Source: JAYWIG01 sp043789035 (GTDB taxonomy: Bacteria; Pseudomonadota; Gammaproteobacteria; Burkholderiales; Burkholderiaceae_E). From it: a DNA stretch of 64,000 nucleotides. The stretch lies in the NCBI GenBank assembly GCA_043789035.1, contig JAYWIG010000039.1:5139-69138 (forward strand), in the 5' to 3' direction. Below, piece after piece: positions 34,524 to 43,211 of the stretch (position 1 is its first letter; each line of letters starts with the position of its first letter). Under the pieces are notes generated by a model, which was given only the letters and a program-made list of their open reading frames with translations, made no database searches and was not told where the DNA came from. The translations under genes and the position numbers were made by a program.

Positions 34524-35013
34524 GTGATGAAGTTACATTACAACATTGCACCGGGCTCAATTAAAGTGGCTTTGCTATTGGCAGAGCTAGGAATCGCCTA
34601 TGATTCAAATCCGGTAGACACTAGAAAAACTCCGAACGCCAAAGCGCCCGCACTTGAAGATGGCACGGTTACTGTATTCGATAGCAGCGCGATTTTGCTT
34701 TATCTCGCAGACCTAGATAATCGCTTTTTGCCAGCGACAGACAACCCACAATTGCGAGCTAAGGCACTTTCGCTACATTGCCCCGCAACCAAATAATTAT
34801 GGGCTTACGCTTTTCGACTATGAAGCCAACAGGCATCTCCTTACGACTGTATGGCAGCGCTACCCTAACATCAAACGCCATACCGATTTAATCTCGCAAC
34901 GCCCTTCGATTCAAAACGTCGAACAACTCAAAAAGAAACATAACTTTAAAGTCGCCAGGCGTTATCGCCCAGTACCTGTGGTTACTTCGACTAGCGCTGA
35001 AGCATCTATTTAG
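34524..35013 (+). pseudogene. Glutathione S-transferase, broken
   Basis: The first 90 residues are a GST N-domain (MKLHYNIAPGSIKVALLLAELGI, VFDSSAILLYLADLDNRFLP) ending in a stop at 34796. From 34798 the +1 frame encodes a GST C-terminal part (YGLTLFDYEANRHLLT, TDLISQRPSIQNVEQ) to a stop at 35013. The two halves are in different frames and about 70 residues of the middle are absent, so a deletion plus frameshift has destroyed the gene. It lies 7 bases after the exopolysaccharide locus. Confidence 0.85.
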
Positions 35014-36259
35014 CTTGCAGCTCTTGCTTTAATCCGTAAGCTGCCACCAAGCAACCAAAGGTCAGCGCTGCCATGACCCACCAAGCGCTGGCCCAATCGT
35101 TGGAGCGTTGCACTGTCCAAGCAATCAGCGGTGGTGTCATCACCTGCCCGAAGGCACTACCTTGCTGAAACATACCAGCGGTCGTACCCACCGCCCGTTC
35201 ACCGTTCTTTAGCAATGGTGCCAATGCAGCGACCAAGCCGAAAATCGTGCTCGGAATAAAACCGCCTATCAATGAGAAAGTTACTACAGCGGCGAATCGA
35301 ACCGTAAATGAGAGCTCAATTCCGATAAACCGCTGCAAAGCACCCAGCACAACCGCTAAACATAAGCTCATAACGCAAGCTGCTATCGCCACTATCGACC
35401 AAGGTGACAATCGGATTTTCGAAGAGCCCGCCACAACATTGCCGATAGAGTTCGCGAAAACAGCCAAAGCGGTAAGCCACCCAATCGTGATTGCGTCTAT
35501 GCCCTGCTCTTTGTAAATTGTCGGCAAAAAACCAAATAAACCTGACCATTGCGCAGCATAGCAAAGAAATAGCAGCGCCAGTAACCACGGGCCACTTTCA
35601 CCAACGGTTGCGCGAAGAATTGACGCAAAACTAAGCATCTGGGTCGAGCCCGATGTAGCAACAGCATCTTTAGGCAAATTTCGTGACACCACAGCGAATA
35701 GCAATAAACTGATAACGCCTAGAACAATCCACACACCACGCCACCCCATCACCCGAGAAAGCATGGGTGCAGCTACAAGCCCTAGCGCCATCCCGGTGGG
35801 CATATAGGCCGACCACCAGCCCATGTATCGCCTAAGCTGTGCAATAGGGACTAAACCTTGCAACAAACCCGGCCCTGGTAGTACCGTGAAAATAAACGCA
35901 AAACTCTCAATCGTTCGGAATACGAGTAACCAAACTAGACCGTTCACGCTTCCACGCTCGACTAGCAAGCCAGCGCCAACGCTCGAACATCCCAACAGCG
36001 CAAGGCCCGTCAACATTAAGCGTTTACGACCGATTTTGTCGGCTAAAAGGCCCCCCATCATGCCAAGCAACATGCCAGCGATCTGAAAAACGGCCAGCAA
36101 CCAACCGGTTTCGATGCGGCTTAAGCGCATTTCTTCAGCCACCAAAGGCAACATTGCAGGTAACTTACCCACATGGAGCGCCGCTGCAACACCGCAAACT
36201 AGCACCCACATTGCAGCGGCCCGAGGTTGTTCGCTTGGTGTATGGGAAAATGCCGTCAT
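35006..36259 (-). CDS. MFS transporter
   Basis: A 417-residue permease with about 12 membrane segments and the major-facilitator loop motif GGLLADKIGRKRLMLTG between helices 2 and 3. The family covers sugar, nitrate and drug transporters; the substrate is unknown. The start ATG at 36259 was chosen because upstream codons are the antisense of the Uup gene. The two ATGs overlap in the four bases CATG at 36257-36260. Its end overlaps the GST remnant by 8 bases. Confidence 0.85.
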   Translation of the reverse strand: MTAFSHTPSEQPRAAAMWVLVCGVAAALHVGKLPAMLPLVAEEMRLSRIETGWLLAVFQIAGMLLGMMGGLLADKIGRKRLMLTGLALLGCSSVGAGLLVERGSVNGLVWLLVFRTIESFAFIFTVLPGPGLLQGLVPIAQLRRYMGWWSAYMPTGMALGLVAAPMLSRVMGWRGVWIVLGVISLLLFAVVSRNLPKDAVATSGSTQMLSFASILRATVGESGPWLLALLFLCYAAQWSGLFGFLPTIYKEQGIDAITIGWLTALAVFANSIGNVVAGSSKIRLSPWSIVAIAACVMSLCLAVVLGALQRFIGIELSFTVRFAAVVTFSLIGGFIPSTIFGLVAALAPLLKNGERAVGTTAGMFQQGSAFGQVMTPPLIAWTVQRSNDWASAWWVMAALTFGCLVAAYGLKQELQAK

Positions 36260-38183
36260 GTCTTTAATAACTCTTATGAATGCGCATCTGGCTTTTGGCC
36301 ATGTAGCGTTGTTGGATGGTGCTGATTTTTCGCTACAAGCTGGTGAAAGAGTCGGTTTAATTGGTCGCAATGGTACGGGGAAGTCTAGTCTACTAAAAAT
36401 TCTCAGTGGCACGCAAAAAGCCGATGATGGCGAATTGCGCATGATCGGCGGCTTAAGGGTCTACTACGTAGCCCAAGAAGCCGATATTGCCGATGAACTC
36501 ACGGTTTTCGACGCTGTAGCACTCGGTTTGGGGGAAGTTAAAACCGCTCGCGACCGCTATGAAGCTCTGTCGATGGAAACTGAGCTCGATGTAAGCGCAG
36601 AAGTCGATGAGCTACATGCCAAAATCGATTCGCTCGACGGCTGGGCTTGGGAGCAAAAAGTAGAAACGGCTCTTGAGCGGTTTTCTTTAAATGGCACTGC
36701 CATTATTGGCACCTTGTCAGGTGGGCAGCGCAAGCGTGTATCGTTAGCTCAGGCATTAGTGGCCCAGCCCGATGTGCTTTTACTCGACGAACCTACCAAT
36801 CACTTAGACATTGCCTCTATCGGCTGGCTTGAAGGCTTGCTTAAATCGTTCAAGGGTGCGGTGGTGTACGTCACCCATGATCGAGTCTTTCTCGATCAGC
36901 TTGCAACTCGAATTTTAGAACTCGATCGAGGCAATTTACGCAGCTACCCCGGTAACTTCACGACTTACCAAGAATTCAAAGTCAAGCAATTGGCCGAGGA
37001 AGCTGTACTCGCCGCCAAAGCCGACAAGTTGCTCAGCCAAGAAGAAGTATGGATTCGCCAAGGCGTTGAAGCTCGCCGCACTCGCAGCGTATCGCGAGTG
37101 AATCGTTTACAAGAGTTACGGGCTAATCGCCAAGCTCGCCGAGAGCAAGTCGGTAGCGTTCGATTAAACGTTGATGCAGGTGAGAAGAGCGGCAAGATTG
37201 TTGCTGAACTTGAAAACGTGAATGTACGTTTCGGGCACAAAAACATTATTGAAGACTTTTCAGCCATCGTGCTGCGGGGTGACAAAGTTGGTTTAATCGG
37301 CCCAAATGGTGCCGGTAAAACTACCCTGCTCAAACTTATTCTCGGTGAACTGCTGCCGGACAGCGGCACGGTAAAGCAAGGTACCAACTTGCAAGTTGCT
37401 TACTACGATCAAATGCGCGAAGCGCTTGACCCTGATGCGACATTGATGGATTTCATCAGCCCCGGCTCGGAATGGGTAGAGATTGGCGGCAAGCGTACGC
37501 ATGTGATGAGTTACCTAGGGGATTTCTTGTTTAGCCCTAAGCGGGCCATGTCGCCTATCAAATCGCTAAGTGGTGGTGAACGGAATCGGCTTTTGCTTGC
37601 GCGTTTATTCGCAAGGCCTGCCAACATTTTGGTGCTCGATGAGCCAACCAACGATTTGGACATCGAAACATTGGAGCTACTGGAAGACTTGCTGCAAAGC
37701 TACAAGGGCACGGTATTTTTGGTAAGCCACGACAGAGAGTTTTTAGATAACGTGGTGACCAGCACGATTGCTTTTGAGAAGCCGGGTAAATGGCGTGAGT
37801 ATGAGGGCGGCTTTCAGGATTGGATGACTCAATCAGGCAATAACTTGGCCAGCCTTGCGAACCTGAGTCTGGCATCTTCGCTTAGCCAAATTGCACCTGA
37901 ACCCAAAACTGCTTCAACTGAAACAAAGGTCATTGCAACGGTTGCAGCGCCAACTAAAGGCCCAAAACTCAGTTATAAAGAGCAACGCGAACTGGATGCC
38001 CTGCCCAAGCTCATCGATTCCTTAGAAGCAGAGCAACGCACGATTGCAAAAGCGCTTGCTGAAGGTTCTATATATCGAACTGACCCAAAAGCTGCGACCG
38101 CCATGCAACAACGTAATGCAGTCATTGAAGATGAGCTACTTGTAGCGCTAGAAAAGTGGGAAGCACTGAGTGCTAGGGGCTAG
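36258..38183 (+). CDS. uup: ABC-F ATPase, Uup-like
   Basis: A 641-residue soluble protein with two ABC cassettes: Walker A GRNGTGKSS and GPNGAGKTT, signatures LSGGQRKRVSLAQALV and LSGGERNRLLLARLF, Walker B LLLDEPTNHLD and LVLDEPTNDLD. A C-terminal coiled-coil domain (LSYKEQRELDALPKLIDSLE) marks it as Uup rather than EttA. Uup acts on ribosomes and affects transposon excision. It overlaps recQ by 14 bases, suggesting co-translation. Confidence 0.92.
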   Translation: MSLITLMNAHLAFGHVALLDGADFSLQAGERVGLIGRNGTGKSSLLKILSGTQKADDGELRMIGGLRVYYVAQEADIADELTVFDAVALGLGEVKTARDRYEALSMETELDVSAEVDELHAKIDSLDGWAWEQKVETALERFSLNGTAIIGTLSGGQRKRVSLAQALVAQPDVLLLDEPTNHLDIASIGWLEGLLKSFKGAVVYVTHDRVFLDQLATRILELDRGNLRSYPGNFTTYQEFKVKQLAEEAVLAAKADKLLSQEEVWIRQGVEARRTRSVSRVNRLQELRANRQARREQVGSVRLNVDAGEKSGKIVAELENVNVRFGHKNIIEDFSAIVLRGDKVGLIGPNGAGKTTLLKLILGELLPDSGTVKQGTNLQVAYYDQMREALDPDATLMDFISPGSEWVEIGGKRTHVMSYLGDFLFSPKRAMSPIKSLSGGERNRLLLARLFARPANILVLDEPTNDLDIETLELLEDLLQSYKGTVFLVSHDREFLDNVVTSTIAFEKPGKWREYEGGFQDWMTQSGNNLASLANLSLASSLSQIAPEPKTASTETKVIATVAAPTKGPKLSYKEQRELDALPKLIDSLEAEQRTIAKALAEGSIYRTDPKAATAMQQRNAVIEDELLVALEKWEALSARG

Positions 38184-40020
38184 CCTACTTAAAAAGTACT
38201 TCGGCTATAACGCGTTTCGAGGCGAGCAACAGGCCATTATCGAAACCGTTGCTAACGGGGGCGACTGCCTAGTGCTTATGCCAACGGGTGGCGGCAAATC
38301 CATGTGCTATCAGTTGCCCTCTCTCATGCGCGAAGGTACGGGCATTGTTGTATCGCCATTGATCGCGTTAATGCAAGATCAGGTGAGCGCGCTCACCGCA
38401 GTGGGCATTAAGGCCGCATATTTAAACTCTAGCTTAAGCCAACGAGAAGCTGCTGAAGTCGAACAAGCATTGCGCCTAGGCAAGCTCGATTTGCTTTACG
38501 TGGCACCTGAGCGCTTGCTGACCGAGCGCTGCATGAGTTTGCTAAACGACTGCAAGATTGCATTGTTCGCTATTGATGAAGCTCACTGCGTCTCACAGTG
38601 GGGGCATGACTTTCGACCAGAGTATGCGCAGCTTTGCGTGCTGGCAGCGAGATTTCCTTCAGTGCCAAGAGTCGCGCTGACGGCTACTGCGGATACGCTG
38701 ACTCGCCAAGAGATTATCGAAAGGCTAAGCTTGCAACGAGCAAGAGTTTTCGTATCCAGCTTCGATAGGCCAAATATCGAATATCTCATCGTCGAGAAAA
38801 CCGATCCAAAAAAGCAGTTGTTACAGTTTCTTCGAAAATATCACGAAGGCGATGCCGGTGTTGTGTACTGTTTATCTCGCAGCAAAGTCGATATGACGGC
38901 CGCATTTCTCCAAGAAGAAGGCTTCGACGCCCTGCCCTACCACGCAGGCCTTGACACGGAAGTACGGAGCAAAAACCAGGCTCGTTTCCTAAGGGACGAA
39001 AGTGTAGTAATTGTGGCAACCATTGCTTTCGGCATGGGTATTGACAAGCCCGATGTGCGCTTCGTCGCCCATTTAGATTTGCCCAAAAGCATTGAAGGTT
39101 ATTACCAAGAAACTGGCCGCGCCGGACGCGATGGTTTACCTTCTAACGCTTGGATGACTTACGGACTGCAAGACGTTGTACAACAACGGCGCATGATTGA
39201 TCAGTCCGAAGCGAGCGATGAATACAAGCAAGTATGCACCGGCAAGCTTGATGCGTTGTTAGCACTTGCAGAAAGTGCGCAATGCAGACGGCGACATTTG
39301 CTGACCTACTTCGGCGAAGAGCGTGGGCCGCAATATCAATGCGGGAACTGTGACAACTGCAAAACACCACCAGTCACTTTTGACGGCACGGAAGTTATGC
39401 AAAAGCTACTATCTTGTTGCTACCGTACCGGGCAGCGCTTCGGTGCCCTGCATCTTATCGATGTGTTGCGAGGTAAAACCACTGAAAAAATCACTCGCTT
39501 TCAACACGATGCCTTGGCCGTTTTTGGCGTAGGCGCCGAGCTTGATGAGAAACAATGGCGTACCGTCCTGAGGCAAGCCATTGCACTCGGGCTTTTATCG
39601 GTCGATGCCCAAGCATTCAATACATTAAAACTTACCGATGCAGCTAGGTCGATATTAAAAGGCGAGCGGCGACTTGCCTTGCGGCAAAGCTTGCTCGAAG
39701 CTAACGAGACCAGCACTGGACGAGGCAAAGCCGCAAATAGAGGTGTAAACAGCGGCAGCGCAAAGCCTAAAAAAACTGTCATGGCCAATGTCCAAGACCA
39801 AGGCCTATTCGACGCCTTACGTTCGTGGCGCACGCAACGAGCAAAACAAGATAACGTACCCGCTTATGTAGTGATGCACGATGCGACCATGCAATTGCTC
39901 GCGACGGAAAAGCCGACTCGAATGTCGACGCTTGAACAAATTTCAGGCTTAGGCGAAACTAAACGTGCGCGCTATGGCGAAGATATTATTCAAGTCATTC
40001 AAGAATTTGAGCAGCAGTAA
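38170..40020 (+). CDS. recQ: ATP-dependent DNA helicase RecQ
   Basis: A 616-residue RecQ: Walker A MPTGGGKSMCYQLP, DEAH box FAIDEAHCVSQWGHDFRPEY, helicase motif VI EGYYQETGRAGRDG, a zinc-binding set (CRRHLLTYFGE...CGNCDNC), winged helix and C-terminal HRDC domain (ISGLGETKRARYG). It unwinds DNA 3' to 5' in recombination and repair. Start GTG 38170 lies inside uup. Confidence 0.95.
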   Translation: MLGASLLKKYFGYNAFRGEQQAIIETVANGGDCLVLMPTGGGKSMCYQLPSLMREGTGIVVSPLIALMQDQVSALTAVGIKAAYLNSSLSQREAAEVEQALRLGKLDLLYVAPERLLTERCMSLLNDCKIALFAIDEAHCVSQWGHDFRPEYAQLCVLAARFPSVPRVALTATADTLTRQEIIERLSLQRARVFVSSFDRPNIEYLIVEKTDPKKQLLQFLRKYHEGDAGVVYCLSRSKVDMTAAFLQEEGFDALPYHAGLDTEVRSKNQARFLRDESVVIVATIAFGMGIDKPDVRFVAHLDLPKSIEGYYQETGRAGRDGLPSNAWMTYGLQDVVQQRRMIDQSEASDEYKQVCTGKLDALLALAESAQCRRRHLLTYFGEERGPQYQCGNCDNCKTPPVTFDGTEVMQKLLSCCYRTGQRFGALHLIDVLRGKTTEKITRFQHDALAVFGVGAELDEKQWRTVLRQAIALGLLSVDAQAFNTLKLTDAARSILKGERRLALRQSLLEANETSTGRGKAANRGVNSGSAKPKKTVMANVQDQGLFDALRSWRTQRAKQDNVPAYVVMHDATMQLLATEKPTRMSTLEQISGLGETKRARYGEDIIQVIQEFEQQ

Positions 40021-40035
40021 CTTTAGGACTTCAAA

Positions 40036-41031
40036 GTGAGCAAATTGAGCAATTTGAAAATAGGAATCTACGGTGCGGGTGCCATTGGTGGTTGGTTAGG
40101 CGCAAGAGTGGGTGCACTAGGCCATGAGATGAGTGTCGTTGCTCGTGGTGCTAACTTAGCCGCATTACAAGCCAAGGGCCTGCGCCTGCTTCAGAACACT
40201 GGGCAAGAAATTCAAGTGCCAGTAAAAGCCTCGGATAAGCCCGCAGATTTTGGCGCGCAAGACCTCATCATTGTCTCGGTAAAAGCTCAGTCGATGCCAG
40301 ACGTCGCGCGAGCAATTGGCCCTATGATAGGCCCAAAAACATTAGTGTTTACGGCAATGAATGGCGTACCTTGGTGGTTTCTCAATGGCTTCGGTGGTGC
40401 ATTCGCAAATCGGCAATTACCCTCTATCGACCCAGGCAGCGTGATTGCAAACGCTATTCCTGCCGAACAGGTTGTTGGTTGCGTCGTACATGCCACCTGC
40501 TCAACCCCTGAACCCGGTTTGGTTAAACACCAGTTCGGCAACAAACTCATTATTGGCGAGCCCTCAGGCGGCAACTCCGCAAGATTACAAATCCTCCATG
40601 ATGTGTTTACTCAGGCCGGATACGAAACCGTTACCAGCACTGAAATTCAGAAAGATGTTTGGTTCAAACTTTGGGGCAACATGACGGTGAACCCAATTTC
40701 CGGCATGACAGGTGCCACAACCGACAAAATTCTCGATGACGATTTGGTGCGAGCCTTTATCTCTTCGATCATGTTGGAAGCAAAAGAGATTGGTAACCGA
40801 TTAGGGATAGTGATTGATCAAGAACCTGAAGACAGGCATCTCGTTACACGAAAATTAGGGGCCTTCAAGCCTTCGATGTTGCAAGACGTGGAAGCAGGTA
40901 AATCAATCGAACTCGACGCTCTCGTTACCGTGGTTACCGAACTTGGAAAAATGACTGGAATAGAAACGCCCAACACGAACATTTTGCTGGGCTTAAGTCG
41001 TTTGCATGCAAGAACCCATGGGCTGTATTGA
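40036..41031 (+). CDS. 2-dehydropantoate 2-reductase family protein
   Basis: A 331-residue oxidoreductase with the N-terminal NADP-binding motif GIYGAGAIGGWLGARV, LIIVSVKAQ, the family Lys in EIQKDVWFKLWGNMTVNPIS and a helical C-domain with ELDALVTVVTELG. Ketopantoate reductases (PanE/ApbA) make pantoate for coenzyme A; several paralogues act on other 2-keto acids, so panE itself is not certain. Start GTG 40036. Confidence 0.88.
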   Translation: MSKLSNLKIGIYGAGAIGGWLGARVGALGHEMSVVARGANLAALQAKGLRLLQNTGQEIQVPVKASDKPADFGAQDLIIVSVKAQSMPDVARAIGPMIGPKTLVFTAMNGVPWWFLNGFGGAFANRQLPSIDPGSVIANAIPAEQVVGCVVHATCSTPEPGLVKHQFGNKLIIGEPSGGNSARLQILHDVFTQAGYETVTSTEIQKDVWFKLWGNMTVNPISGMTGATTDKILDDDLVRAFISSIMLEAKEIGNRLGIVIDQEPEDRHLVTRKLGAFKPSMLQDVEAGKSIELDALVTVVTELGKMTGIETPNTNILLGLSRLHARTHGLY

Positions 41032-41045
41032 GAAAGAGCGATCGC

Positions 41046-43211
41046 CTAACTAGGAGCCCCTCGCACCTCGAATCTCACCTGTTCAAGCAATGCGCCACTT
41101 TGGCTATGTAAGGCCAGGCTATGCTTACCGACCGCCAACTTCCAAGCCATCGCATTCGGGTAGTTCTTACCATTGAGCCGCCATTGCGCATTGGCCGGTG
41201 TAGAAGTACCAGAAGTAAATCGAATCACCTGCTTCGTCAACGGAATGTCTGGATCGATGGCATAAATCGCGCCATCAACTGGATAGGCAATTAAACGGCT
41301 AGCTCTATTGGCTTGGCTTACTAAGCGAATTTCTTTGGTCTGCGTTCCAGCCAAAAACAATTCGTTACGCTCTGGTTCGGAAACGCCCACGAACGAAATC
41401 GGTTGGGTCACCACTAGTGCAGGCGGCAATGCACGAGTTGAATTCAACGCAACCCCGCTATGCACAAACCGCATCATGCCATTCCAAATCGGCGCAGCAC
41501 CACTCACACCTGAAACACCGCGCATGGGTGTGCCACTGGCATTACCCACCCAAACTCCCACGGTAAATCTCTCACTAAACCCAATGCACCAGTTATCACG
41601 CATGTCTTTGCTAGTGCCCGTTTTTACAGAGGCGCGAAACGGTAAACGCAAAGCGCTATCCAAGCCAAAGGTTGATGCTCTGGCTTCATTGTCGCTCAAC
41701 ATATCGCTCACAATGTAGGCCACCTCGGCCGACATCACTCTTTTGCTCTCATTCGTAGTTGGCAAGAAACTTGGTGGCGACATCAAACCACCGTTAGCTA
41801 AAGCTCGATAGGCGTTCGTCAAATCGATCAAGCGCACGTCTGCGCTCCCCAAGGCAAGGCTGTATCCGTAGAAGCCCCCGTCATGCGAAACAGATTGCAA
41901 CCCAATGTGTCGTAAGGAGTTCGCAAACTCATCAATATCGAGCATTGCCAGGGTTCGCACCGCTGGCACATTTAAAGAACTAGCCAGCGCCTTGCGTACG
42001 CTTACCCAACCTTTGTAGTCTTCGCTGTAATTGCGTGGCACATATTGCGCATCGGCAGTGCGAATGGCAAAAGCAGAATCATCAATGAGCGATGCGGCCG
42101 TAAGCTTTTTCTTCTCAATCGCCATGGCATATAAAAACGGCTTGAGTGTGGAGCCAGCTTGCCTAAGCGAAGCCGCAGCATCAAATTGCGCAGCTCGGGA
42201 GAAATCCCCGCTTGAACCTACATAGGCAAGCACTTGCCCAGTCGCGTTATCGAGAACCACCACGGCACCGTCTTCAACGCCACGGTTAACTAACTCGCGA
42301 AGCTGTTCTGCCAATGCTTGTTGAGCATGCTTTTGAGTCGGTAAATCAATACTCGTTTGTAGAGTTTTACCACTTACCAGTGTTTGGGTAGCTTTTAGGC
42401 GTTGGGCAACGTGCGGCACGAAGTTGTCATCATGCCGCTGAACATAGGGCTTATTTAAACGAGCAATCGGCATATCTTGCGGCTCGCAATGCTCGGCAAG
42501 GTGAAGGTACAAACGGCATGCCCGCTTAGCCACTAACGCAGGCTTGGCTTGAGGCGCTGCGATCAAACTCGCTAATACGGCGGATTCCCGGTGGGTAAGG
42601 CCAACGGCACTCTTCGCAAAGAATGCTTGGGCAGCAGCTTCAATACCCCGTTGCTCGCCGCGATAGTAAATTGTATTGAGGTAGGCTTCAAGAAGTTCGT
42701 TTTTACTCGCCTGATTTTCCAACTGCCATGCCGAACGCATTTGCTGCAGTTTCGCCCAGAAATTCCTCCTAGAACGTTGGCCCTGCGATTGAACAGAATC
42801 GGCCAAGATTTGACCCACGAGCTGCATTGATATCGTACTGGCGCCACGTCTAGCCTTTGAACCTGTGAGCAATGCATAGGTGTTCTGCCCAACCGCTGCA
42901 GCAGTAGCGACAAAATCGACACCGCCGTGAGAATAAAAATTCTTATCCTCCGCTAACAATACTGCGCTCACCAAAGCGGGTGACACTTTGCTTAAAGGCA
43001 CCCATTCCAAACGTCGTTCATTTTCGTTTAATCGAATCGTATGTAGCGCTTGTCCTTGCCTGTCCATTAAGTAAGCATTCGATGACGGGGCTACCTCAGC
43101 TGTCGGCAAACGCAATACTTTAGGTTGCGTTTGCCATGCCGCCAGAGCGACAACAACCGTTGTAAGGCAACCACCTAAAACTATAAGACCCTTGCTTGGC
43201 ATCGACATCAT
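41046..43211 (-). CDS. pbpC: Penicillin-binding protein 1C
   Basis: A 721-residue class A PBP: N-terminal anchor, glycosyltransferase domain (AEDKNFYSHGGVDF, RRGASTISMQLVGQ, ELLEAYLNTIYYRGEQRGIEAAA), transpeptidase domain with GSTLKPF (SxxK), SSLN and KTGTSKDMRDNW, and a C-terminal PBP1C-specific domain. Start ATG 43211 overlaps the stop of the alpha-2-macroglobulin gene (ATGA). This pairing is conserved in many proteobacteria. Confidence 0.94.
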   Translation of the reverse strand: MMSMPSKGLIVLGGCLTTVVVALAAWQTQPKVLRLPTAEVAPSSNAYLMDRQGQALHTIRLNENERRLEWVPLSKVSPALVSAVLLAEDKNFYSHGGVDFVATAAAVGQNTYALLTGSKARRGASTISMQLVGQILADSVQSQGQRSRRNFWAKLQQMRSAWQLENQASKNELLEAYLNTIYYRGEQRGIEAAAQAFFAKSAVGLTHRESAVLASLIAAPQAKPALVAKRACRLYLHLAEHCEPQDMPIARLNKPYVQRHDDNFVPHVAQRLKATQTLVSGKTLQTSIDLPTQKHAQQALAEQLRELVNRGVEDGAVVVLDNATGQVLAYVGSSGDFSRAAQFDAAASLRQAGSTLKPFLYAMAIEKKKLTAASLIDDSAFAIRTADAQYVPRNYSEDYKGWVSVRKALASSLNVPAVRTLAMLDIDEFANSLRHIGLQSVSHDGGFYGYSLALGSADVRLIDLTNAYRALANGGLMSPPSFLPTTNESKRVMSAEVAYIVSDMLSDNEARASTFGLDSALRLPFRASVKTGTSKDMRDNWCIGFSERFTVGVWVGNASGTPMRGVSGVSGAAPIWNGMMRFVHSGVALNSTRALPPALVVTQPISFVGVSEPERNELFLAGTQTKEIRLVSQANRASRLIAYPVDGAIYAIDPDIPLTKQVIRFTSGTSTPANAQWRLNGKNYPNAMAWKLAVGKHSLALHSQSGALLEQVRFEVRGAPS

